Shown piece after piece: positions 8,291 to 16,915 of a stretch of DNA of 64,000 nucleotides (the stretch's first letter is position 1; the number at the start of each line of letters is the position of its first letter). The DNA lies in NCBI GenBank assembly GCA_007121075.1, contig SKMK01000009.1, forward strand, positions 1 to 64,000. The letters are read 5' to 3'. The notes beneath the pieces are model-generated. The model ran no database searches and had not been told where the DNA came from. It saw only the letters and a list, made by a program, of their open reading frames with translations. Source of the DNA: Syntrophomonadaceae bacterium. GTDB lineage: Bacteria > Bacillota > Dethiobacteria > DTU022. Position numbers and translations under genes: made by a program.

Positions 8291-8488
8291 ATGCAAGGTA
8301 AAGTAAAATGGTTTAACCCTGACAAGGGGTACGGATTTATCGAAACAGAAGAAGGTGGAGATGTATTTGTTCATTTTTCCGCCATCCAGGCCGAAGGTTT
8401 TAAGACCCTCGAAGAAGGCCAGACTGTGGAATTCGAAGTTGTTGAAGGCGAACGAGGGAAACAGGCTGCTAACGTAGTTCCACAGTAA
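8291..8488 (+). CDS. Cold-shock protein, CspA family
   Basis: 65 aa, a single OB-fold cold-shock domain. RNP1 is KGYGFIE and RNP2 is VFVHFSAI. It begins [15 protein letters not shown]. It binds single-stranded RNA or DNA and acts as an RNA chaperone. The start ATG has GAAGGAG upstream. The gene is monocistronic: extended -10 promoter, long leader, and an intrinsic terminator 30 bp after the stop. Length and motifs are normal for the family. Confidence 0.97.
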   Translation: MQGKVKWFNPDKGYGFIETEEGGDVFVHFSAIQAEGFKTLEEGQTVEFEVVEGERGKQAANVVPQ

Positions 8489-8518
8489 AACATAGTTGAA
8501 CTAAGAACAAAGGCTCAG

Positions 8519-8552
8519 GGCATTCTCAAAATCCAAGGAGAATGCCTTTTTT
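8519..8552 (+). terminator. Intrinsic terminator after csp
   Basis: GGCATTCTC (8519-8527) pairs with GAGAATGCC (8538-8546) and is followed by six T (8547-8552). Confidence 0.9.
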
Positions 8553-8609
8553 CGGCCTTTAACTCCTAAAAAATAAAAAATTATTTACAATCTAAAGGAA
8601 AACACACCT

Positions 8610-9572
8610 ATGATTTTTTCTAACATCAAATTAAAATACCCCCTGATCCAGGGGGGAATGGCAGTCCGTGTATCCACGGCGCCCCTGGCCGGAGCTGTAG
8701 CCCGGGCAGGCGGGGTCGGTGTAATTGCAGCCACCGGCATGAGTGTCGAAGAACTGCGCCGGGAAATCAGGGCAGCCAGAAAGATCGCTTTAAACGGGGT
8801 CATTGGCGTAAATGTGATGTATGCCGTCCGTAATTTTGCCGAATTGGTGAAAACCGCATTGCAGGAAAAAGTCGACCTGGTTATTTCCGGAGCAGGCTTC
8901 TCCAGGGATATATTCAGCTGGGGAAAAGAAGCAGGCATCCCCATTCTAACCATCGTTTCCTCTGCTCGGCTGGCAAAAATCGCCGAGAGATATGGTGCTG
9001 CTGCGGTAATCGCCGAAGGATGCGAGGCAGGGGGACACCTGGGCACCGACAAACCTACCACTGAAATTCTCCCTGAAATCAAGGGGGCGGTAAAAGTACC
9101 GGTGATTGCCGCAGGCGGTATTACTGACAAATCCGATATTGAACATATAATGAAGCTGGGAGCAGACGGGGTTCAGATGGGAACCAGGTTTGTTTTAAGC
9201 AATGAATGCAGCGTGGCTGAATCGTTTAAAACCCACTACCTCAACGCTACCAAAGAAGATATAGTTCTGATCAAAAGCCCTGTCGGGTTGCCAGGTCGGG
9301 CCATTAGAAACGTTTTTTCTGAAACATTAAGCCGGGGCGAAGTTCCCGAACCGCTTTGCGATAACTGCCTCAAGGCCTGTTCACAAGAATACTGCATCCT
9401 GGAAGCACTGGAAAACAGTCGCCTGGGCAATATTGATCAGGGAGTGGTTTTTTCCGGGCAAAACGTATACAAAATCAAAGATATTTTGCCGGTTAAACAA
9501 ATCTTTGATAACTTAGCAGGCGCATTTTCTGAGCAGATAAAAACCCAAAACATTGAACGTCCTGGTGAATAG
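8610..9572 (+). CDS. Nitronate monooxygenase / FabK-like FMN protein
   Basis: 320 aa TIM-barrel flavoprotein of the 2-nitropropane dioxygenase family. It starts YPLIQGGMAVRVSTAPLAG and has the FMN-binding segments AEGCEAGGHLG and VIAAGGITD, then GADGVQMGTRF. Close relatives are nitronate monooxygenase and enoyl-ACP reductase FabK; without fab neighbours the first is the safer call. After the barrel there is a Cys cluster, CDNCLKACSQEYC (around 249-261), which could bind metal or an Fe-S centre. A Shine-Dalgarno-like AAAGGAAAA lies before the ATG. It appears to be a single-gene unit. Confidence 0.8.
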   Translation: MIFSNIKLKYPLIQGGMAVRVSTAPLAGAVARAGGVGVIAATGMSVEELRREIRAARKIALNGVIGVNVMYAVRNFAELVKTALQEKVDLVISGAGFSRDIFSWGKEAGIPILTIVSSARLAKIAERYGAAAVIAEGCEAGGHLGTDKPTTEILPEIKGAVKVPVIAAGGITDKSDIEHIMKLGADGVQMGTRFVLSNECSVAESFKTHYLNATKEDIVLIKSPVGLPGRAIRNVFSETLSRGEVPEPLCDNCLKACSQEYCILEALENSRLGNIDQGVVFSGQNVYKIKDILPVKQIFDNLAGAFSEQIKTQNIERPGE

Positions 9573-9655
9573 GTCAACCTTTTCCTTTAGGAGAGATCCA
9601 AAAGGTGCAACAGGTTGATTACTTTTGTAAGCTTCAAGGTTGTTCAAACCTGTTT

Positions 9656-10126
9656 CTAACGAGCTAATGCTCCGTTTGCAGCATCCAGGGCCTCCGCCAG
9701 ATCTTTCGGAGAGAGGCTGATTTGTAAGCCTCTTGCTCCGGCGCTGACAATGATTGAGTGATAATTAAAGGCGCTTACGTCAATATAAAAGGGATAACTG
9801 GTTTTCATCCCGAGGGGAGAAACCGCTCCCCTGATATAACCGGTCAAGTTTTGAACTTCTTTCAAAGGCACCAGTTCAACCTTCTTGTTACCACTCACCC
9901 TGGACAGGGCCTTTAGATCCAATTCCTTGCCGCCAGGCACACAGGCAACAATCACCCCGCTTTTATCACCGCGGGCCACGAGGGTTTTAAAGATTTGTTC
10001 CGGAGGCAGACCAAGTTTTTTCGCCGCGTCCTGGGCGCTCAAATCATCTTCGTCCACATCAAATTCCAACAGCCGGTATTCTACGCCCAGGCGTTCCAGG
10101 ATCCTTGCAGCATTGGTCTTTTTCAC
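9656..10126 (-). CDS. ybaK: Cys-tRNA(Pro)/Cys-tRNA(Cys) deacylase, YbaK/EbsC family
   Basis: 156 aa trans-editing enzyme that hydrolyses mischarged aminoacyl-tRNA. It begins MKKTNAARILERLGV and contains KTLVARGD and GYIRGAVSPLGMK, the latter holding the conserved GxxSP loop. The start is GTG at 10126, with AGGAGG 9 nt upstream. A longer frame reaching 10168 would add residues not seen in the family and lacks a ribosome-binding site. It is transcribed opposite to its neighbours. Confidence 0.9.
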   Translation of the reverse strand: MKKTNAARILERLGVEYRLLEFDVDEDDLSAQDAAKKLGLPPEQIFKTLVARGDKSGVIVACVPGGKELDLKALSRVSGNKKVELVPLKEVQNLTGYIRGAVSPLGMKTSYPFYIDVSAFNYHSIIVSAGARGLQISLSPKDLAEALDAANGALAR

Positions 10127-10717
10127 ACCAACCAGCCTCCTGCAAACAGCGATTATGGGAACAGCCAATAGTAGCCTGCAGGATCAAGCTATTGGCTTCA
10201 CTCGGTGGCCTGTATACATCACCTTCATACTGCAATGGAATCATGTAATCAACCCTTTTCATAAATCAATTCTAAGAAAGATGCAGTTAATTGTTTCGCC
10301 AGGAATCAATCTATCCCTGCTTGAAATAAGAAACCTTTTCCATTAGCTTAAATACTTAAAAAAAAACAGATATTGTCGACTTTAGTTAAATAATGTATGC
10401 TTTTTAATAGTAAGGTTATGCTGAAATCAAATTCAATTTTTAATTGACCGATCAAACAATGAAAAACTAACCGGTTTAAACGGGTTCAAAACAACAGCCT
10501 GAACAAGTCCCGCTGGAAATAAGACAGGAAGCACATATAATAACTGTAACAGCAGCCCTGATCGGATATTTTCTGGGCGGCCCCCTGGGCATCAGAACGG
10601 TAATCTTTGCCCTGACCGTGGGGATATTCATGGACACAGGGTTTGCTTTAATCAGGTTATTTAAAAAGACCATTCTTTATAAAACAATTGGTGTTGAACA
10701 CTCCCGGGGGTGACAAG
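10127..10717. other. Intergenic region with a membrane-protein relic
   Basis: 591 bp between ybaK and the lipase-like gene. The left half (10127-10479) shows no coding sequence I can support. It is AT-rich near 10360-10460 and probably holds the ybaK promoter. The right part contains the YczE-like fragment listed separately. Confidence 0.5.
10480..10713 (+). pseudogene. C-terminal relic of a YczE/YitT-like membrane protein
   Basis: An open frame of 77 codons between stops at 10477-10479 and 10711-10713 has no usable start codon at its left end. It encodes a hydrophobic stretch with GYFLGGPLGIRTVIFALTVG, which resembles the last helices of YczE-type membrane proteins (LGGPLGIGT..F.L..G), and then a basic tail. 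Only about a third of a normal protein remains. It overlaps the region before the lipase start. The family call is from memory of the motif; decay is inferred from the missing N-terminus. Confidence 0.4.
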
Positions 10718-11563
10718 GTGAGGGAAAAAGAATTGCAGTGGCGTTCAGACGACGGCTTGCCCCTGTTTGCCCGGCAGTGGGAGCCGGAAGCTGTGACAAA
10801 AGGTGCTATTTGCCTGGTACACGGCCTGGGTGAACACAGCGACCGCTACCGGCACTGGGCCGGACGCCTGGCCGAGGCCGGATATGCCGCGGTGGCTATC
10901 GATCTGCGCGGGCATGGCCGATCAGGTGGCAAACGCGGCGACGTCCCTTCTTTTGACCATCTCGCAGATGATATTAACCTGATGCTGGATCATGCTGAAA
11001 TAGAATTTAAGGAGACCCCCCGTTTCCTGTACGGCCACAGCATGGGCGGCATGCTGGTCCTGTTCTATTTAATCCAGCGCTGCCCATCGCTAACCGGGGC
11101 GATAATTACCAGCCCTTTCCTACATTCTGTGCTTAATCTGCGAAAAGATCGCATTGCAATGACCAAACTATTGAGCCGGATCATGCCTGGTTTGAGCGTT
11201 TCCAACAACCTTGAGGTGGATGCCATAGCGCAGGATCAGGCGGTGATAGAAGCTTACCGCCGCGACCCTCTGATCCACGACCGGGTTACAGTGCGCATGG
11301 GAAAAGGGTTTATTGATACGATTGAATATATTTTTAACCGGGCCGGCGAAATTACTGTGCCCCTGTTGATCATGCACGGGACAGCCGACAGAATCACCTA
11401 TCCTTCGGGTTCGAAAAAAATAACAGCCCGGGTTTCAGGAGAATGCACCCTGAAACTATGGGAAGGAGTTTATCATGAATTGCATAATGAAAAGGAAAAA
11501 GATAAGGTTTTTGCTTACCTGGATAAATGGCTGGGTGGAAAGTCAGGGCACGATCGGCATTAA
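10718..11563 (+). CDS. Alpha/beta hydrolase, monoacylglycerol lipase / lysophospholipase type
   Basis: 281 aa. Motifs of the MGL family: CLVHGLGEHSDRY (oxyanion HG), GHSMGG with the nucleophile Ser, MHGTADRIT with the catalytic Asp, and GVYHELHNE with the catalytic His. It probably releases fatty acids from monoacylglycerols or lysophospholipids. There is no signal peptide, so it is cytoplasmic. I chose GTG at 10718 because GGGGGTG (10706-10712) is correctly spaced; upstream TTG and GTG codons at 10688-10694 have no ribosome-binding site. It is followed by a promoter-like AT-rich gap before the GGDEF protein. Confidence 0.88.
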   Translation: MREKELQWRSDDGLPLFARQWEPEAVTKGAICLVHGLGEHSDRYRHWAGRLAEAGYAAVAIDLRGHGRSGGKRGDVPSFDHLADDINLMLDHAEIEFKETPRFLYGHSMGGMLVLFYLIQRCPSLTGAIITSPFLHSVLNLRKDRIAMTKLLSRIMPGLSVSNNLEVDAIAQDQAVIEAYRRDPLIHDRVTVRMGKGFIDTIEYIFNRAGEITVPLLIMHGTADRITYPSGSKKITARVSGECTLKLWEGVYHELHNEKEKDKVFAYLDKWLGGKSGHDRH

Positions 11564-11743
11564 CCGGTGATCTCATAATAGTTGCTCTATATATACAACT
11601 GCTAAATAATTTTCTTAATATAAAGGCATTTAGCATTGCCCGTAGAATAGTTTAGAAAGATTAATAAATATCGACTTAAATATATGAATTTGATAGTAAT
11701 TATTTCGTTTGGCTTGGGTTTAATTTGGAAAGGAAGTTTTAAT

Positions 11744-13639
11744 ATGAGCGTGGGCAAGCAGCGCCGGCATAATAGTTACCATAATTCCAGCCAGGAACTA
11801 TCCCGCCTGGAAAAAGTAAACCGGGAAATTGAGGAAAACCTGGTACGCTTTCGGGCCATGGTCAATAATACCCACGCTGGAATTGTGGCGGAAGATCAAA
11901 ACCGGAACATTATCATCATCAACCAGATGTTTTGTGACATTTTTAATATTCAGGCCAGGCCTGAAGAGCTGGTTGGCTTCGACTGCTCGGGAGCAACCGA
12001 AGCAGTAAAGCATTTGCTGGCAGAACCAGATCTGTTTCCCCGCCGCATTAGCGAAATCATTTCCAAGCAAGAAACCGTTATAGCAGAAGAAATTAAATTT
12101 GCCGATGGCCGGGTATATGAACGCGACTATATACCGGTTTTTACTGAAGACAAAACTTTCATCGGCCATATGTGGCAATATCGCGACGTATCATCGAGAA
12201 AAAGAAGCGAAGAAAGCATCATTTATCAGAATAAACTGCTTAAAGCCTTGTTCAAAAACTCTACGGATGCTATAGTCTATTTTGATCAGTACCACCACAT
12301 TATAGATATCAATGACAATTTCTATAAACTTTTTGGGTACCGCCTTGCAGAAATCAAGGGTTTTAATGTTGATGACGTTCTTGACAAAGGGAAAAAAGAT
12401 TCTGCCGACAGGGATTTTACCAGCCAGGTTCTCTCCGGCCGCAAAATTGTTGCCGAAGATACCCGTTATACAAAATGCGGACGACCGGTCGAAGCATTAA
12501 TCAAGGGCATTCCGGTCCATATAAACAATCAGTTCGCAGGCGGCTTTGGCATTTATACCGATATTACGGACAAGAAACGCTATGAGACACAGCTGAAGTT
12601 TTTGAGCCTCCACGACCAGCTGACCGGGCTTTATAACCGGACCTATTTTGAAGACGAATTGGACCGCCTTGATAACAGCAGGGAGTATCCGGTTACCATA
12701 ATCTCCGTTGATCTGGACGGGCTTAAGCTGGTCAATGATACTGTAGGGCACGAACAGGGCGATAGACTATTAATCAATTGCGCCGCCATTCTAAAGCAGA
12801 CACTTCGTATATCGGACATTCTGGCCCGGGTTGGCGGAGATGAATTTGTAGCCATCCTCCCCCGGACAGGCTACCCAAGCGGAGCAGAAATAGCAGGGCG
12901 AATTCAGTCGGCTGTCGAAATATTTAACCGTGAAAAACAGGAACACCTACCGCTCAGCATTTCGCTGGGCCATGCCACCTCCGAAGAACCGGGCAAGCCA
13001 TTGCAAAAGGTTTTCAAAGAAGCAGACGACTTAATGTACCGCGCCAAGCTGCACAAGGGTGTCGATGCCAGGGCCCAAATAATCCAATCACTGCTGGCCA
13101 CGCTGGGCGAAAGGGATTATATCACTGAAGGCCATGCCCGCAGGCTGGAAAGATTATGTGTTATGATCGGCGAGCAAATCAGATTGTCCAACAAGCAGCT
13201 TTCCGATCTTAGGCTTCTGGCCCAGGTCCACGACCTTGGCAAAGTCGGCACCCCGGACAACATCTTGTTCAAAGAAGGATCCCTGACCGACCAGGAATGG
13301 CAGACCATGAAACAGCATTCCGAAAAAGGATACCGGATCGCTTTATCTTCAGCAGACTTAACCGGGATCGCCAACTTAATCCTCAAACACCATGAACACT
13401 GGGACGGCAGCGGTTACCCGCTCTGTTTAAAAGGCGATGATATACCGATTGAATGCCGTATCCTGGCTATTGTCGATGCTTACGACGCCATGACCAGCGA
13501 TCGCCCCTACCGGAAAACCATGACTAAGGAAAAAGCAATAAAAGAGTTAAAGAAAAACGCAGGCAGCCAATTTGACCCAAACCTGGTTCAAACCTTTCTC
13601 TCCATCCTCGAAATGGATGATCACCGGGAAAATAAGTAA
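11744..13639 (+). CDS. PAS-PAS-GGDEF-HD-GYP cyclic-di-GMP signalling protein
   Basis: 631 aa, soluble, no membrane segment. An N-terminal coiled region is followed by PAS 1 (about 20-135), PAS 2 (about 150-275), a GGDEF domain with intact GGDEF near residue 364, and an HD-GYP domain with VHDLGK near 496 and HHEHWDGSGYP near 550-560. An RISD motif lies five residues before GGDEF, matching the RxxD inhibitory site. Both the cyclase and phosphodiesterase signatures look intact, so the protein may make and break c-di-GMP depending on PAS input. The ATG at 11744 has AAAGGAAG 8 nt upstream; a frame from 11684 would add a poorly supported 20-residue lead. Confidence 0.9.
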   Translation: MSVGKQRRHNSYHNSSQELSRLEKVNREIEENLVRFRAMVNNTHAGIVAEDQNRNIIIINQMFCDIFNIQARPEELVGFDCSGATEAVKHLLAEPDLFPRRISEIISKQETVIAEEIKFADGRVYERDYIPVFTEDKTFIGHMWQYRDVSSRKRSEESIIYQNKLLKALFKNSTDAIVYFDQYHHIIDINDNFYKLFGYRLAEIKGFNVDDVLDKGKKDSADRDFTSQVLSGRKIVAEDTRYTKCGRPVEALIKGIPVHINNQFAGGFGIYTDITDKKRYETQLKFLSLHDQLTGLYNRTYFEDELDRLDNSREYPVTIISVDLDGLKLVNDTVGHEQGDRLLINCAAILKQTLRISDILARVGGDEFVAILPRTGYPSGAEIAGRIQSAVEIFNREKQEHLPLSISLGHATSEEPGKPLQKVFKEADDLMYRAKLHKGVDARAQIIQSLLATLGERDYITEGHARRLERLCVMIGEQIRLSNKQLSDLRLLAQVHDLGKVGTPDNILFKEGSLTDQEWQTMKQHSEKGYRIALSSADLTGIANLILKHHEHWDGSGYPLCLKGDDIPIECRILAIVDAYDAMTSDRPYRKTMTKEKAIKELKKNAGSQFDPNLVQTFLSILEMDDHRENK

Positions 13640-13718
13640 GACATATTAAGAGCTGGAAACTAAATGTTCAGTTCCTGGAGCTGCCATTTCTTTCCTGTCG
13701 CCACCGATAACAGAGCTA

Positions 13719-13916
13719 ACCATTACTGGTCAAAAAATTGCTACCGGCAGCAACAAGCTTTTCTTCAATAAACTGATGCTCAAATATTTTCCATCCGTTT
13801 TCAGTAGACGGGTTTTCACTGATTATCATATAACTAGCTGCCCTCTTGATAAGCTGAAATGGTGCCGCAAACTGCCTTGTTAAAAAAGTGATGGCTTCAA
13901 ATCTTTTTTTACTAAT
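13719..13916 (-). other. 66-codon open frame directly continuing the GH31 frame after its TAG
   Basis: After the GH31 stop (TAG, complement of 13917-13919) the same frame stays open for 66 codons to another TAG (complement of 13716-13718). The peptide looks protein-like (RFEAITFLTRQFAAPFQLIK, then ENGWKIFEHQFIEEKL). It contains one ATG, at codon 30, without a clear ribosome-binding site. It could be the end of a degraded gene, a small protein, or a readthrough extension. I recognise no family. Confidence 0.25.
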
Positions 13917-16094
13917 CTAACTGGCCGGATGGATTTCAATTTTAATTTCCGGCAGGGAATAATTGCTTTTAATAATTCTTTTATTCACCATGGGATTGAA
14001 GGGATCATCGTCCATCGCAAATTCCACCTCACTATATCCGCCCTTACGGTGGGCAAAACTTTGGCCGTCGTCCAGGTAAAGACGGTATGTGCCTTTTTCT
14101 CCGGCATAGCAGTGCATGGTTAACTCTGTTCCCGCTTGTTCTGCATTAACAGCTCCCTCGACTGAATCATGCGGCAGGATCGTCCCGGCCTTGATATATA
14201 AGGGTAGAATAGAGAGGGGTGCTTTAGAGATAATATATCCACCGCCCCGGTAAAGATCTCCGCTCCAGTAATCATGCCACCACCCTGCAGGCAGGTAAAC
14301 CAGGCGGTGATCCATCCCGGGCCTGAGCACCGGGCAGACCATAACTCCATTGCCCAGCAGGAATTGATCGCTGATATTATAGGTAACCGGATCATCCTGG
14401 AAGTGATAAAAAAGAGGGCGGGCGGCGGGAGCTCCCCTTAAAGTATTTTCCCGCATCAAATTATAATAATAGGTGAGGAACTGGTAGCGCAGGCGGATAT
14501 AGCGGCGCGTAATTTCAAGGACCTCGGAAGAATATTCCCAGGGCTCCTGGCGGGCGGTTCCAATTTCACTGTGATTTCGAAAGTAGGGAAGCAGCGCTCC
14601 CGCCTGGGTCCAGCGCACCAGCAGTTCTCCGCTGCAGTCGCCCCGGAAACCGCCAATGTCGGCGCCGGCAAAAGCATACCCGCTGAGCCCCAGGTTCAGC
14701 ATCATGGGAATACTGATTTCCAGGTTCTCCCAGGTGCTGGCATTATCACCTGTCCACAGGGCGCTGTAGCGCTGGCTGCCGGCATAAGCGGCCCTGGTTA
14801 GCACAAAAGGTCGCTTGTCGGGCCGGTACTTATCCAGCGCCTCCCGGGTAGCCCGGGTTTGCAACTGGCCATAGAGGTTGTGCACTTCAGAATGGGGCCT
14901 TGTATTGCCACGATCATCGAGGTGGACCATTTCCACGGGCAGGGTCCCTATTTCCCGGGTGAAATCTGTCGGTTCGTTCATATCGTTCCATATTCCTTCA
15001 ACGCCTGCATCCAGGAGGTCGCGGTGCCAGCCAGCCCACCAGTGCCGCACTTCACTGCGCAGGAAATCGGGGTATACGGCGGGTCCTGGCCACACTTCTC
15101 CCCGGTAGGTTTCACCCTGCGGGGTTTTCACAAAATAGCCCCTGTCCCGGCCTTCTTCATAAACCCTGTAGCCGGCTTCGATTTTAATCCCCGGGTTGAC
15201 AATTACCACCACGGCAAATCCCATTTCCCGCAACTGCTTTAAAAGATCTTTGAAATTTTTGAACCTTTCCGGGTGCACCGTAAAGACTTTATAACCATCC
15301 ATGTAGGTTATATCGAGGTATAAAACATCGCAGGGAATATCGTATTTGCGCAGATTCTCAGCTACAGACAGGACCTCTTCCCGGGTTTCATAACTGTAGC
15401 GGCTCTGGTGATAGCCGAGGAAACATTTCCGGGGCAAGTTCGGCCTTCCGGTCAATGAACCGTAAGAGCAGACCACCTGATCTACCGAAGGCCCGTAAAT
15501 AAAATAATAGTCCAAATTGCCGTCCCGGGCCTGGAAGGAAATCGTCCCGGGATCGGTTTTGGCAAAATCAAAGTCCGTCCGGTAACTGTTGTCAAAATAA
15601 ATTCCATAAGCACAATCTGGAGCGGCCCCGATATAGAACGGGATCGAAGTGTGCATGTCCGGAATTAAGGGGTTATGAATGGAGTGGTGAAACAATACGT
15701 CACTATTATAGTTAAAAGTTGCCGAGCCAAGCTGGTTGATCCAGCTGTATTTTTCCCCGCTGCCGAAAATACCCCTTTCCCAGAGTTTTTCTTTTTTGAT
15801 CCTTAGCTCTTTTAAATTTACCTCCAGGTCTTTGCTTATAACCCTGTTATTTCGATCCTTAATTTCAACGGCCAGAGATTTGCCGTCTACTTCAATTTTT
15901 AAAGATTCGGTTACGATTGCGTTTTCTTTCTGGACAACTTTTATTCCCTGCGGCCTGGCCACTATGGCTGGAGAGGATGAAGGCACTATGCGGTTACCAC
16001 TGTAAACAAAGCGGACAATCCGGTTATCATAAAAGATGATATGCAGAAAGCCGGGAGCCCCCTCGACCATGTAGCCGGTATCGGTTTTTTCCAT
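13917..16094 (-). CDS. Glycoside hydrolase family 31, alpha-glucosidase type
   Basis: 725 aa. Layout: N-terminal beta-sandwich (about 1-215), (beta/alpha)8 barrel (about 215-540), then beta domains. The catalytic nucleophile is the Asp of GIWNDMNEPT, and the acid/base Asp is in ALWTGDNAST. Other GH31 marks are KCFLGYHQSRYSYE and PFVLTRAAYAGSQRYSALW. There is no signal peptide, so it is probably an intracellular exo-alpha-glucosidase acting on maltose, isomaltose or similar glucosides. It lies 25 bp after pgmB and in line with the GH65 phosphorylase and OtsAB, so it probably belongs to one alpha-glucoside catabolic operon. The ATG start has GGAGAGA upstream. Confidence 0.9.
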   Translation of the reverse strand: MEKTDTGYMVEGAPGFLHIIFYDNRIVRFVYSGNRIVPSSSPAIVARPQGIKVVQKENAIVTESLKIEVDGKSLAVEIKDRNNRVISKDLEVNLKELRIKKEKLWERGIFGSGEKYSWINQLGSATFNYNSDVLFHHSIHNPLIPDMHTSIPFYIGAAPDCAYGIYFDNSYRTDFDFAKTDPGTISFQARDGNLDYYFIYGPSVDQVVCSYGSLTGRPNLPRKCFLGYHQSRYSYETREEVLSVAENLRKYDIPCDVLYLDITYMDGYKVFTVHPERFKNFKDLLKQLREMGFAVVVIVNPGIKIEAGYRVYEEGRDRGYFVKTPQGETYRGEVWPGPAVYPDFLRSEVRHWWAGWHRDLLDAGVEGIWNDMNEPTDFTREIGTLPVEMVHLDDRGNTRPHSEVHNLYGQLQTRATREALDKYRPDKRPFVLTRAAYAGSQRYSALWTGDNASTWENLEISIPMMLNLGLSGYAFAGADIGGFRGDCSGELLVRWTQAGALLPYFRNHSEIGTARQEPWEYSSEVLEITRRYIRLRYQFLTYYYNLMRENTLRGAPAARPLFYHFQDDPVTYNISDQFLLGNGVMVCPVLRPGMDHRLVYLPAGWWHDYWSGDLYRGGGYIISKAPLSILPLYIKAGTILPHDSVEGAVNAEQAGTELTMHCYAGEKGTYRLYLDDGQSFAHRKGGYSEVEFAMDDDPFNPMVNKRIIKSNYSLPEIKIEIHPAS

Positions 16095-16119
16095 TCAATA
16101 TTCTCTCCAATCGGTTTTG

Positions 16120-16806
16120 TTAATTATGCCAAAATAGTGCTTCGGGTTTGATCTCGGCTACAGAAGGTAATACCAGATCGGCTGCACCGACCCTTTCCGG
16201 CGGTCCAATACCTATGGTAAACATGCCGGCTGCTTTAGCCGCATCCAGGCCCGCCCCGGCATCCTCTACCACCACACAAGAACAGGGCTTGATAGCCAGT
16301 TTTTCAGCGGTGTGAAGAAATAAATCGGGAGCGGGTTTTGATTTTTCCACACTTCCACCATGAGCCAGAACGTCAAAGTAAGCAGTAATTCCAAGCCGTT
16401 CCACAACTTTTGGAGCATTTTTACTGCCTGAAGCCATGGCCAATTTATATCCCCGTGCTTTTAACTCTCTGAGCAGCTCTTCAGCCCCGGGCAGCAGATC
16501 TTTTTTTGTAATCGACTTGATATATTCACGGTAATAACCGTTCTTGCGATCCATCAATTCCTGCATTTTTTCTTCAGAGAGCCTTTTTCCCTGCAAGATC
16601 AACTCAAGAGAAGCACGCCTCGATATTCCCCGCAGTTTCTCGTTATCCTGCCGGTTAAATGAAAGGCCCTCTTCTTCAGCCAGGCGCTTCCAGGCCAGGT
16701 AATGGTACTCCGCGGTATCGGTCAGGACTCCGTCCAAATCAAAAATAAAAGCCTTAATTTTACGCAGCTTTGGACTGAGATCCATATATTTGCTATTATT
16801 CTCCAT
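16120..16806 (-). CDS. pgmB: Beta-phosphoglucomutase, HAD superfamily
   Basis: 228 aa. It interconverts beta-glucose 1-phosphate and glucose 6-phosphate, linking an inverting disaccharide phosphorylase to glycolysis. The motif FIFDLDGVLTDTAEYHYLAW holds the Asp nucleophile and Asp acid/base. The cap-domain segment RGISRRASLELIL is typical of beta-PGM, motif II/III residues lie in MASGSKNAPKV, and the metal site is in VVVEDAGAGLDAAKAAGM. It sits 109 bp downstream of the GH65 gene, and GH65/pgmB pairs are a standard arrangement. The ATG has a weak Shine-Dalgarno (CGGAGC). Confidence 0.93.
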   Translation of the reverse strand: MENNSKYMDLSPKLRKIKAFIFDLDGVLTDTAEYHYLAWKRLAEEEGLSFNRQDNEKLRGISRRASLELILQGKRLSEEKMQELMDRKNGYYREYIKSITKKDLLPGAEELLRELKARGYKLAMASGSKNAPKVVERLGITAYFDVLAHGGSVEKSKPAPDLFLHTAEKLAIKPCSCVVVEDAGAGLDAAKAAGMFTIGIGPPERVGAADLVLPSVAEIKPEALFWHN

Positions 16807-16915
16807 AACACAGCTCCGCCTCGGTTCCTTGATCTAAAAGGTGAATATCTGCAATTGGAAACAACGCTTTAACTTATCCTTAATCTTTAAGTTCACCTTT
16901 TGTTTCTTCGCAGGA

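Noticed and set aside
13640..13680. Terminator hairpin after the GGDEF-HD-GYP gene.
   Set aside because: The arms (GAGCTGGAAACT and AGTTCCTGGAGCT) pair only imperfectly and no T run follows.
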